Assembly (NCBI RefSeq): GCF_900113375.1
Contig: NZ_FOPC01000011.1
Coordinates: 105,480 to 169,479 of the forward strand
DNA from: Algoriphagus hitonicola
GTDB lineage: Bacteria > Bacteroidota > Bacteroidia > Cytophagales > Cyclobacteriaceae
Length of the DNA: 64,000 bases
Reading direction: 5' to 3'
The notes under the pieces were generated by a model. It saw nothing but the letters and a program-made list of their open reading frames with translations. It was not told the DNA's origin and made no database searches. A program made the translations under genes and the position numbers. Below are positions 23,261 through 31,950 of the stretch, piece by piece; positions within the stretch are counted from its first letter, which is position 1, and the number at the start of each line of letters is the position of its first letter.

Positions 23261-24547
23261 ATGAAGTATTTATTTGCCATACTTTTTACGTTCGGAGTCC
23301 CCCTTTTGCTTTTTTCTCAGAATTTTTCAGAACAAAATAAAATATCAGGAATTGTAAGAAATGATTCCTCGCCGGTCTTAAACGCATACATTTTTTTAAA
23401 AAATTATCCGGATTTCAATACCTTATCTGATTCAGAAGGACGGTATACCCTACTATTTCCTGAGAATTTAAGAAATGATACGCTGGTCATTTCACATATC
23501 GGATATGAACAAATTGAAGTCTCACTAGCCAATCTAAATAGATCGCCAAACACCCAAATTTTGAAAGAGCGAACGATTGGTTTGGAGGAAATTTTGGTAG
23601 TACCTGAAGATAAGGCGCTAAAAGAAATGTTGCAGAAAGCGGTTTTGAAAATCCCTGAGAATTATCCCAGCAAAAGACATCAATTGAATGGGCTATTTAG
23701 GCAGGTTTCTACAAACTACGATGAATTTACCCAACTAATAGAAGCAAAGGTGAAGATTGAGGATGTGGGATATACCAAGGCTATTGGGAGCGCTAAAATC
23801 AAGATTGAAGAATTGCGAAAAAGTGATGACCTAGCAGAAAAAGATTCAACTTACATCATGTTTCTAAGGAAATTTCAAAATTCGCAACAAGCAGAAAATC
23901 AAAATTCGGTAGCTGAAAATCAACCTATTCAATTGTATGAAAGCAATCTTATTCGAAAAAATTACCTAGAAAGGAGTCCTTTAAATATCAATGGATTTAT
24001 GAATGAATTCTTTGGTATTATTGAAAGACCAGTCTATCAAGAATTAATGGGGTTTGAGCTCGTAGACCAAGATACGATTTACCAGATTGCCTATGGTTCT
24101 ACCGATCCTCCAATAGGAACTTCCTATATTAAGATCAATAGCCGGGATTTTGCGATAGTAGAATTTCAAGTAACTAGATATATGGATCCTGAAAGAGAAT
24201 CCTATGAACAGTTTTTTATGAAATACAAAAAAGTTAATCAAAAATACTACCCTGAAAAACTCATCCACAAAGTTATTCGGTTTATTAATCGTAACATAGG
24301 TAGCCATCAAATGGATATACAGACTTTTTATTTTGACGAAGTCCAAACAGGAAAATTGAAAAAAATAAGAAATTGGGAAAAAGAATTACGAGATTCTAGG
24401 ATAGATTTAAATCCTTCTGTGTATGATTCAGTGAGTTGGAAAAATTCTCAGTATTTAAAAAATCATCCATTGGATTCAGCCATAATCAAAAGTTTGGAAA
24501 GATTTAGAAGCCTAGATGAGCAATTTGGAAGTAATGGGAAAAATTAA
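23261..24547 (+). CDS. Secreted carboxypeptidase-regulatory-like domain protein
   Basis: A 428-residue protein with a signal peptide (MKYLFAILFTFGVPLLLFSQ). Residues about 28-110 form a CarboxypepD_reg-like beta domain (KISGIVRNDSSPVLNAYIFL; LSDSEGRYTLLFP; DTLVISHIGYEQIEV). In Bacteroidota this domain often precedes TonB receptors, but no plug or barrel follows here. The C-terminal 300 residues are seen in stand-alone proteins of this kind and are of unknown function. It overlaps the next gene by 14 bases, so the two are probably translated together. Confidence 0.8.
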   Translation: MKYLFAILFTFGVPLLLFSQNFSEQNKISGIVRNDSSPVLNAYIFLKNYPDFNTLSDSEGRYTLLFPENLRNDTLVISHIGYEQIEVSLANLNRSPNTQILKERTIGLEEILVVPEDKALKEMLQKAVLKIPENYPSKRHQLNGLFRQVSTNYDEFTQLIEAKVKIEDVGYTKAIGSAKIKIEELRKSDDLAEKDSTYIMFLRKFQNSQQAENQNSVAENQPIQLYESNLIRKNYLERSPLNINGFMNEFFGIIERPVYQELMGFELVDQDTIYQIAYGSTDPPIGTSYIKINSRDFAIVEFQVTRYMDPERESYEQFFMKYKKVNQKYYPEKLIHKVIRFINRNIGSHQMDIQTFYFDEVQTGKLKKIRNWEKELRDSRIDLNPSVYDSVSWKNSQYLKNHPLDSAIIKSLERFRSLDEQFGSNGKN

Positions 24548-26018
24548 AACATTCCTAACGATAAAATTTCTTTTTTGGGGAGTTTTTGTAATTATTTTCA
24601 ATAGTTGCACAGATCGATCATCTAATGATTTATTTCTTGAAAAAGGTGTCACCTTAGTTTTCGAAAATGAATCTGTATCTGATTTTCTTGACCAAAGAAA
24701 AGTTCAATTGAGGTATTTAAGTGAAATTGGAATAGCCGAGAAAATCCAATTTCCAAATGATAGTATTCTAGATTCTCTTGTTTTTACGACTAAGAAAAAG
24801 AATTTTGAACTTATTAGTGAATATAGCGGAGGGCAAAATTATTCTTTTCTTTTTCAAAATGGTGACAGGGTAAAGATTTCAATTCGGGATAATAATCTAA
24901 TGTTGGATGTGGTAAATCGAAAAGTCTTGACATACGATGACAACTTCGAATTTTTGCGGAACAAACAGCTTTTTAAAGCTACCTATGCCCCAATTGATGA
25001 TTTTTATTTTCTCTGGCAGTCCTCCAAAAGTAAGGTAGGAAAAATAGACCTGAATGAAGAGCTATTCTTGAAAAAGAAGCTCGCCAAGCAAAGTTTAGAG
25101 CAGGAAGCGAAATGGTTGGATTCCCTTAAAAAAGCTGGTCAAATTTCAAAAGAAATGGCAGCTTTTTATCTGGCAAAGAATCAATTCCAAATCGAAAAAT
25201 TAAAATATTTCGATAGTGATCAAGGATCATTTAATGCTCTCTCAGCTTTCGATTTTTTTAATGCTAGTCAAGCTACCATAGAAAGTCAGATTTCGGCTTT
25301 GCAGGCGGATGAGTTTGGGGATTTTTTAATTAAGGAATTGGATCCCAAAGAATATTCCAAACTTCCAATTCACCTACTTCAAAGCGAGAATGGGTTGTTT
25401 AAAGCCAGCCTATTATTCAAATTCCTGGATCAAGAGCTCCCCAAACTCTCCTATGGAGAAGCAGATTTATGGTTTGAAAAATATGGGAGCCACCTAAATT
25501 CTGAATGGCTGGAATATCTTAAGGAAAGAAATAGAAAACTGCTTGAAGTCGAGCAAGATATCCTAGTAAAATCTTTGGAAGAGGAAAGGATAAATTTTGA
25601 GAATATTTTAGCGCAAAAAAGGGGGAAGGTTGTTTATGTTGATCTTTGGGCGGCCTGGTGTGTGCCATGTATCAAATCATTCCCCTATTCACGATCCCTC
25701 CAGGAAGATTATAAAAACAAAGGGATTGAGATTTTATACCTTTCGGTGGACGAAAATCATAAATTTTGGGATAAAGTGGTGGAGAAATACCATATTGATT
25801 TTCCAGCTCGATCCTTTATTGCGATGAATCTAGCAGAATCTAAATTTCTAAAAGAATTGAAAGTTGATTTTATCCCTCGTTTTCTCCTTTTTGATTCGGA
25901 AGGAAAATTAATTCATCCAAATGCTCCAAAACCAGAATCTCAAGAGATCAGGATGTTATTTGACAGCCTAATTTCCAATTCAAATGAAATCGAGCATAAC
26001 TTAAAAGTCACACACTAG
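24534..26018 (+). CDS. TlpA-family thioredoxin lipoprotein
   Basis: The ATG at 24534 gives 494 residues with lipoprotein signal FVIIFNSCTD. The first 340 residues are helical and of unknown fold. The C-terminal TlpA/ResA-type thioredoxin domain has active site WAAWCVPC (CxxC at about 376-379) and cis-proline segment FIPRFLLFD. It should reduce or shuffle disulfides on the periplasmic side of the envelope. The four-cysteine precursor at 22916 lies two genes upstream. The last 11 codons (from about 25985) fall inside a dispersed repeat, so the native C-terminus may have been replaced. Confidence 0.85.
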   Translation: MGKIKTFLTIKFLFWGVFVIIFNSCTDRSSNDLFLEKGVTLVFENESVSDFLDQRKVQLRYLSEIGIAEKIQFPNDSILDSLVFTTKKKNFELISEYSGGQNYSFLFQNGDRVKISIRDNNLMLDVVNRKVLTYDDNFEFLRNKQLFKATYAPIDDFYFLWQSSKSKVGKIDLNEELFLKKKLAKQSLEQEAKWLDSLKKAGQISKEMAAFYLAKNQFQIEKLKYFDSDQGSFNALSAFDFFNASQATIESQISALQADEFGDFLIKELDPKEYSKLPIHLLQSENGLFKASLLFKFLDQELPKLSYGEADLWFEKYGSHLNSEWLEYLKERNRKLLEVEQDILVKSLEEERINFENILAQKRGKVVYVDLWAAWCVPCIKSFPYSRSLQEDYKNKGIEILYLSVDENHKFWDKVVEKYHIDFPARSFIAMNLAESKFLKELKVDFIPRFLLFDSEGKLIHPNAPKPESQEIRMLFDSLISNSNEIEHNLKVTH

Positions 26019-26104
26019 TATGCCCCGATCTATCGGGGCAACGATGCGAGATTCTCCCTGAGATCGGGGCAGGCTTTCCCGAAACTCGGGACAAGTTATG
26101 ACCT
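25985..26104 (+). repeat. Dispersed repeat, copy 2
   Basis: Shares ordered blocks with 6541-6629 (TGAAATCGAGCA, CACACACT, TGCGAGATTC, CTCGGGACAAGTTATGACCT). This copy also contains the inverted pair CCCCGAT/ATCGGGG. It overlaps the 3' end of the TlpA-like gene and ends 22 bases before the next start. Confidence 0.7.
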
Positions 26105-26125
26105 TTGAAAATCAATTATTGACAC

Positions 26126-27241
26126 ATGAAAAAATTTTTCTTTGGAGCACTCTCTTTTCTTTTTCTTCATTCCTCGACTTTTGCTCAAATAAGCCTTAGG
26201 AAAGTCTCTGAATTCAAAATTGACAGCTTTTTTGAGGTTGGCATACTGGATTACTACGAAAAAGATCAAGTCTATTTGGGATATACGAAAAGTAAGGATG
26301 ACGGTGTGGAAATCAGCCTTTTTGATGCCAAAGGGAATAAACTTATTTCTAAAAATCTTTATGGAGAAGGTCCCAATGAGCATGTTTCCCCTTTAAGTGG
26401 TCTTGCCTTTTCTGAAGATGGTAATATTTGGGGTAAAACTCCCATTGAAATATTGCTTTATGACCGGGATTTGAATTTGATCGAAAAGACTCGTTTTAGT
26501 CCGTCCACTACCTCTACCATTTATTTCCCGAAGAAACTGACTACACTAAAAAATCCTGCAGGCGAGAATGTAGTGTTATCAACTATTTCCAATACCTATT
26601 CTTTTTCTTTTGCCAGGAATTTTGAAAGCCTCAATCTGATTGATGGAGTTAATTTGAAATCCGGTATCTCAACAGGATTTATTCCGGCTCGCAGCATCCC
26701 GATTTTTTCCAGAATGGATATCAATATGAAAAATATGCTATCTGCAATCTATACCGCAAGTCCGGATGGAAAGCAATTAGTTGTGACGACAAGTTTTGAT
26801 GATCAAATCACCATTTTTGATTCCCGGACCTTAGAGAAAAAGAATCACATCGCAATTGATCATGAATCATTTGATGCATTGGAAAGCTCTAAATTGTCCT
26901 TATCCAATTTACCTCAGTTTAAAAATAGAATTTTATCAGGGAGAAACTTCGCCCTCCATGCTTGGGATAACGGTTATTTAGCCCTAGAATATCTTCGGGA
27001 TATCTCTCTGGGTGTTTTCGAAAAGAAGTTGGCTGAGCAAGGATCCTATGACACTTCGAGGGATCCTGATTATCACCGATTGATTTTATTCAAAGATGGC
27101 AAGCAGGTTTCAGGGGATATTCCGATTCCCTATGGCGAGATTCAATTGGCACTTCCTGAAAATCGGCTACTTATCCGCCTGATCAATCCCGATGAAGAAG
27201 AGGACTTTATGCGATTTGGGATTTATAAAGTCGAGTTTTGA
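26126..27241 (+). CDS. Secreted beta-propeller-like protein, AQ-type (paralog of 11978 and 20109)
   Basis: A 371-residue protein with signal peptide ending SSTFAQ. It shares with its two paralogs VSEFKIDSFFEVGILDYYEK, LYGEGPNEHVSP, AFSEDGNIWG, DPDYHRLILF and the C-terminus EEDFMRFGIY. It closes the last peptide locus of the array. A dispersed repeat lies just before its start, which may have brought or altered its promoter. Not lipid-anchored; function unknown. Confidence 0.78.
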   Translation: MKKFFFGALSFLFLHSSTFAQISLRKVSEFKIDSFFEVGILDYYEKDQVYLGYTKSKDDGVEISLFDAKGNKLISKNLYGEGPNEHVSPLSGLAFSEDGNIWGKTPIEILLYDRDLNLIEKTRFSPSTTSTIYFPKKLTTLKNPAGENVVLSTISNTYSFSFARNFESLNLIDGVNLKSGISTGFIPARSIPIFSRMDINMKNMLSAIYTASPDGKQLVVTTSFDDQITIFDSRTLEKKNHIAIDHESFDALESSKLSLSNLPQFKNRILSGRNFALHAWDNGYLALEYLRDISLGVFEKKLAEQGSYDTSRDPDYHRLILFKDGKQVSGDIPIPYGEIQLALPENRLLIRLINPDEEEDFMRFGIYKVEF

Positions 27242-27513
27242 GTGAAATTCAAGTTTAATTGAATGTTGATCCTCCAAAATTTAGAATTGCTCACCCTTGA
27301 GCGGGAATGGGTTAAGATTAATTTAATCAAATGCCCTTACTTAAAGGCTTAGATTCAACGACAAACTAACTGCTTTTGACAATTGGTTTTGATATGCCAT
27401 GGTTCTTTCCCTTTCAAAATACTTTTTTCAAAAACCACTTTAAGATGATGCTTTTTACAGCAAGCATGTTTTCACATTTCATCTTTTCGATTGGATTTGT
27501 CCAAGGCTCCTAA

Positions 27514-27547
27514 AAAAATCCCGCCAACATTCGCTAGCGGGATTTTT
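27514..27547. terminator. Bidirectional terminator between convergent genes
   Basis: AAAAATCCCGC (27514-27524) pairs with GCGGGATTTTT (27537-27547). It serves the propeller gene on the plus strand and the carboxypeptidase gene on the minus strand. The stretch 27242-27513 before it holds nothing else I recognise. Confidence 0.85.
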
Positions 27548-27567
27548 GAATCATAGCAAAGGAATGC

Positions 27568-29310
27568 TTATTTACTCCAACTCGCCTTTCCGCCTTTGGC
27601 AGAATCGACCGTGATGCTATAGTTAGATCCGGAAGAAACGATCCAGCGAATCTTTACAGCACTCATCCCGGGAATATTGGCCACAGCAATGCGCTCAGGT
27701 CTTAATTTTTGCTCCTGATAGCGTTTAAAATCCTCGTCTTCTACCACAAATCCAGCGACAACTTTTGCCCCCTCAATGCTCACATAGTCGGGCCGCTCAA
27801 TATTGTATTTCAGATCTTGGGAAGAGTGGGTAGGCATCATCCGCTCATTGAAAATGGTAGCTGTGATTGCCTTCAATCCGCCGCCAAGGTCTTCTTCGTT
27901 CACATCCATCACAGACAGCTTGGGCGTATGATAGGCATGATAAATCGTGAAGGCCGAATTGCGGTGCGCATCCTGCTCCATCAAGAATCCGGGATGAGCC
28001 CGTCCAAAGGTTTTCTTAAATCCTCCGATTTCGACCTCCCCAAATTGCGGGTGATCATAACTTTCCCAATCCACAAAAGCATCTCCAAACGTCAATAATT
28101 TATCCACTTTGAGTTGCTCGTCCTGATTGCCTCTACCGGCATTTTGATGGAAATAAAGGTAGGAAACCATCAATTCATTGGAGTAGGTGAAGATCCCACG
28201 ATTGCCATAAAACCAATCCAACTCTCCACCAAAGACGGAATACAAGTCCTTGTAAACGGTCAAATAGCGATAGCCTGGCATCATTTCTTCGCCTTTTTTG
28301 GCAATGGCGTCATAGATTCGGATATCCTCGCGATTGTAGGTTTCTATATCTTCCTCCGCCCCCGGTCCACGGAGGATCATCCCGCCGTAATTGTGGTAAC
28401 TCTGCGCTCCGGCGATATTGGGATGCTTCATCACAAATTCCATCACGGCACGGTTTTCTGATAGGGTAAAGGGATATCTCAGCGCTCCTCGTTGCACGTA
28501 GTCCGGTTGCCAGTTCCATCCCCAGTCCCGGTTGGGATCGTAATAGCCGACATCGTCATCATTGATTCTCCCGTCACCATCGAGGTCCGTTCCTTCCTGT
28601 CCGAGCATCTCATACTCTCCCACTTGATCAGGTCCCACCGGCATCAATCGGCGGGGATCCAAGGGATCTTTGATATAGCGGCCGGTTGGGCTTTTTCGAA
28701 TCATCAGCGTGATGTGACCGTCCCCATTCAGGTCATCCATCTCATCTTCCCCGGCTTCCCCGTCTCCATCATTATCCAGTACCATCATTCCTGATCTTGG
28801 GGTGTTGGCATTGTTGGGTTTTAGAAAGAAATCATTTCGGGCATCGGGATTGATCGTTGGCGTGATGTAAAAGGTTTTATCTCTAAGAAGCTCTTGGATA
28901 AACTCCGTATCGGCATGCATTTCGGTCAAATACCAGGCTGAGTAAAGGGCAAATTCCGCCCCTTGCACTTCATTGGAATGGATATTTCCATCGATCCACA
29001 TGGCAGGCTTGTCGGTATCTTTTCCGGTGGAAAAATCCGTAATCGTCAAGGTCATGATATCCCTTCCTTCGTAGGATTGACCAATCGTTTCGATCTTGGC
29101 CAAGTTAGGATGGGCTTCAGCAATTTTCTGCATTACATCGACCAGGCCTTCATAGGTATAGTAGCGATTCCAAGCTACTTCTACTTTGGGCATGTGAGGT
29201 GAACCCACCGCTTGGAAAAACTTTTGCTGTGCACTACTGGGAGTACTTACAAGGCCAGCTGCACTCAAAGCCAATGCAAGGATGATATTCTTCGTCTTCA
29301 TAATTTTCAT
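27568..29310 (-). CDS. M14-family zinc carboxypeptidase, secreted
   Basis: A 580-residue protein with a signal peptide (LALALSAAGLVSTPSSA); a start at 29301 would shorten it by three residues. The M14 catalytic domain has the zinc motif HSNE (His111, Glu114), a third zinc ligand in SYHNYGG at about 305 and a probable catalytic Glu in FTYSNELM near 381. Two aspartate-rich inserts (DNDGDGEAGEDEMDDLNGDG; GTDLDGDGRINDDD) look like dockerin-type calcium-binding loops. It should remove C-terminal residues from peptides outside the cytoplasm. It follows three bases after its inactive-looking paralog, in one operon. Confidence 0.88.
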   Translation of the reverse strand: MKIMKTKNIILALALSAAGLVSTPSSAQQKFFQAVGSPHMPKVEVAWNRYYTYEGLVDVMQKIAEAHPNLAKIETIGQSYEGRDIMTLTITDFSTGKDTDKPAMWIDGNIHSNEVQGAEFALYSAWYLTEMHADTEFIQELLRDKTFYITPTINPDARNDFFLKPNNANTPRSGMMVLDNDGDGEAGEDEMDDLNGDGHITLMIRKSPTGRYIKDPLDPRRLMPVGPDQVGEYEMLGQEGTDLDGDGRINDDDVGYYDPNRDWGWNWQPDYVQRGALRYPFTLSENRAVMEFVMKHPNIAGAQSYHNYGGMILRGPGAEEDIETYNREDIRIYDAIAKKGEEMMPGYRYLTVYKDLYSVFGGELDWFYGNRGIFTYSNELMVSYLYFHQNAGRGNQDEQLKVDKLLTFGDAFVDWESYDHPQFGEVEIGGFKKTFGRAHPGFLMEQDAHRNSAFTIYHAYHTPKLSVMDVNEEDLGGGLKAITATIFNERMMPTHSSQDLKYNIERPDYVSIEGAKVVAGFVVEDEDFKRYQEQKLRPERIAVANIPGMSAVKIRWIVSSGSNYSITVDSAKGGKASWSK

Positions 29311-29313
29311 GGC

Positions 29314-30906
29314 TTAGAGGTTGAAAGTTTTGTTGATGAATCCCACATGGGAAGCTCCTGCTTTCAGGCTAATGTCACCCTTTCCTCGGATGATCCAGCT
29401 GAGACTGGTTTTTCCAAAGGCATCAATCGAATCCACCAATTGGATTTTTTCACCCGAAATCAATCGGTCATCAGGAGCATTCAGGTCAATTCTGATTTTG
29501 CGAAGCCATCTCGAGCGTTCGCCCATTTCCGAATGAGTGGGCAAGGGTGAATTATTAAACAAATCCAAAGAAATCCGAGTCAGCCCATTTCCGATCGACT
29601 CGACTTTTAAATTTTGAATTTCCAGTTTGGGCTGCATTTCGGCCAGTTTAAGGATAAATTCGGTATGTTCTTCGGCGATTTCCCCTACTTTTTCGAAAGG
29701 TGGATTGACCATCACAAAGGGTTTGATACCACCTACTTCCACTTTTTTACCGGGAAAATCGGGATGCGTGATTTCTGTCCAGGGGACAAATACCTCATTC
29801 CATCCTAGGGAGTCTGCCCATGCTAAGTAATTTGCTTCAGGATTGTCCTTGCCTTTGAAATCCGGCGTCCAATAGCCCGGTGTCCCAAAACTCAAGCGCC
29901 CAAAATGGAAATAGGCCCACTGGAAAAAATCCCCGTCGGTACCCTGATTGGTTTGCTGATAGGCTTTTTGGGAAATGGTTTCATTGTAAATGCCAGACAC
30001 CATCGCATTGATCGCTTCATCTTTTTCTAAAATGGAAGTGACCACCCGCTTTCGCGCGTTCTGTGCATTGTATTTGAGTGGACTTGATAGATTATTGGCC
30101 GGTGAAAAGGTCACAAACGCAAAAATATTCCACTGCTCAAAAAGGTAATCCAGCATCGCACGGGATTCGACTTGAGAAACTGGGATATCCCCAGCCAGCG
30201 GCTCAAAAACCGGGAATTTGAAGGTCATGGACTTGTTAAAAGCGATTCCTTCCTCGAGATCTTCTGCAAATTTACCGTCCAGATCATCGTCTTTGCTTTC
30301 TTTGAAAACCAGGTAGTTTCCGGCTTCTCCTTTGCTTCGGTCGGCTTTGACCAAGACTCTTTCATCTTCTTCGGAAACCTTGTAGTCCCCCATCGGGTCT
30401 TCTACGCGCATCCAGGTAATCATTCCGTCACCGTTTAAGTCGGTGTATCCATTGTCTCCTGGACTGCCGTCCCGATCATGATCCACTGAGGCAGCATTAC
30501 CCCGACGTTCGTATTTCAACGTGGCGTGGTATTGCTTATAGGCATCCGGAGACATATTGGGGAAAATATAAAAGGTGGTACTTTCAAGTTTTTCCGCATG
30601 CTCATTGACGAGTTTCTCGGCAAACTGGGTGGCTAGTTCTACACTGAGTACATGAAATCCTTCCACGCCTCCGACTACCGCTATGGCTGGTTTTTGATCT
30701 AGATCACCGGTACCCACTTTGAGCACCCAGATGTCTTCTCCGCCGGCAGTTTTGGTCAGGGATTTAAGTTCGGCTGAGGCTTGGTTTCCAAGCGTCTGCA
30801 GTCGTTGATTGAGCTGACTGAGCGTCGGATAGTCGCCCTGTGCTTGCACCGATTGGGACCAGCCAAGGCTTCCTGCCAGCAAGCAGCTTAGTACGATTTT
30901 CTTCAT
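29314..30906 (-). CDS. M14-like protein lacking catalytic residues (probable pseudoenzyme)
   Basis: A 530-residue secreted protein (signal MKKIVLSCLLAGSLGWSQSV). It has the same layout as the 27568 protein, including calcium-loop-like DHDRDGSPGDNGYTDLNGDG. Where the active paralog has HSNE this protein has EGFH (Glu82, His85), so the two zinc ligands are not in place. SYHNYGG is replaced by TFSPANN and the catalytic SNE by GTP. It is probably not a carboxypeptidase. It is the first gene of the two-gene operon, so it may act as a partner or binding protein of the active enzyme. Confidence 0.82.
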   Translation of the reverse strand: MKKIVLSCLLAGSLGWSQSVQAQGDYPTLSQLNQRLQTLGNQASAELKSLTKTAGGEDIWVLKVGTGDLDQKPAIAVVGGVEGFHVLSVELATQFAEKLVNEHAEKLESTTFYIFPNMSPDAYKQYHATLKYERRGNAASVDHDRDGSPGDNGYTDLNGDGMITWMRVEDPMGDYKVSEEDERVLVKADRSKGEAGNYLVFKESKDDDLDGKFAEDLEEGIAFNKSMTFKFPVFEPLAGDIPVSQVESRAMLDYLFEQWNIFAFVTFSPANNLSSPLKYNAQNARKRVVTSILEKDEAINAMVSGIYNETISQKAYQQTNQGTDGDFFQWAYFHFGRLSFGTPGYWTPDFKGKDNPEANYLAWADSLGWNEVFVPWTEITHPDFPGKKVEVGGIKPFVMVNPPFEKVGEIAEEHTEFILKLAEMQPKLEIQNLKVESIGNGLTRISLDLFNNSPLPTHSEMGERSRWLRKIRIDLNAPDDRLISGEKIQLVDSIDAFGKTSLSWIIRGKGDISLKAGASHVGFINKTFNL

Positions 30907-31117
30907 AAATATTTTGAGTTTTAATTCCGAATAATGATCACAAGCTGATCAAATATTTCATGAATTTTATCAAAAATCTTTGAAAATATGGTGTGTAGTT
31001 TTTTTGAATGTCCCATATCTGCTTGAATGGGATTAGCTGTGGATAAGTGGGTGGGTCTTTATTTATTTGTAGAGTTTGTGAATTTTCGCTTATTTCAGGC
31101 AAATCCTCTCCTCGATC

Positions 31118-31945
31118 ATGTATAAGAAAATCGGCCTAGCCATTGCCTTTTCTCCAAGAATAGAAGCCTTGATAGCAGAAGCTAAACGCTTGGTCCTGCT
31201 CTTTGATGCAGAATTATTATTGATTCACATTGGAGAAAAAACGCCTGAATTGGAAGATAAATTGAAAGAAATTTTGATCAATCAGGGCTTGAATGAATCC
31301 AACGTGAGGGTCTCTTGGAAGCAGGGTAAGCCGGTGAAAATGCTGCTTCAGACATGCCGGGACGAATCCGTTGATTTATTGGTTTTGGGGGCATTGAAAA
31401 AAGAGGGTTTCCTGACTTATTACCTGGGATCGGTGGCAAGAAAAATAATCCGGAAGGCACCCTGTTCGGTTCTTACCCTGATTAGTCCTAAAATCGACGG
31501 AGGGAGTTTTTCGAAGGTAGTCATCAATGGTACCCAACTGGAAGTGACGCCAAAAGTGATCGAATATGGATTGGATTTTTGTAAAATCGCAGGGGTCCAA
31601 CAAGTACATATTTTGAATGAAATCAAGCTGTATGGATTACAAATGGCCACAGCGGGAGAGGGCTCGGAGGAGGAAGTTGCCAATACCCGACGAAAACTGG
31701 TACAGGACGAAATCGAATATGTCCAGCAAATCCTAAACGGGCTGGATAAAGGGGACCTTCGGATCAATATTAAAGTTACCGCTGGAAAATGGTCTATCGA
31801 ACTTGCCAAGTACTGCGAAGTTATCCAAGCGGATCTGCTCATCATGGGTGACAACAAAGACTATTCTTTTATAGACCGGATTTTTCCTCACGAATTGGAA
31901 AATATCCTTGAAAATCTTCCAACTAACTTTCTCTACATTAAATAA
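31118..31945 (+). CDS. Universal stress protein, tandem USP domains
   Basis: A 275-residue cytoplasmic protein with two USP folds, about residues 1-125 and 140-275. The first contains LLVLGALKKEGFLTYYLGSV and ends RKAPCSVLTL; the second contains DLLIMGDNKDYSF and ends NFLYIK. The nucleotide-binding glycine pattern (G-2x-G-9x-G-S/T) is only partly kept in domain 1. It ends five bases before a cation:proton antiporter gene, so they are one operon. It may modulate the transporter or the stress response; this is inferred from position. Confidence 0.88.
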   Translation: MYKKIGLAIAFSPRIEALIAEAKRLVLLFDAELLLIHIGEKTPELEDKLKEILINQGLNESNVRVSWKQGKPVKMLLQTCRDESVDLLVLGALKKEGFLTYYLGSVARKIIRKAPCSVLTLISPKIDGGSFSKVVINGTQLEVTPKVIEYGLDFCKIAGVQQVHILNEIKLYGLQMATAGEGSEEEVANTRRKLVQDEIEYVQQILNGLDKGDLRINIKVTAGKWSIELAKYCEVIQADLLIMGDNKDYSFIDRIFPHELENILENLPTNFLYIK

Positions 31946-31950
31946 TTTTT

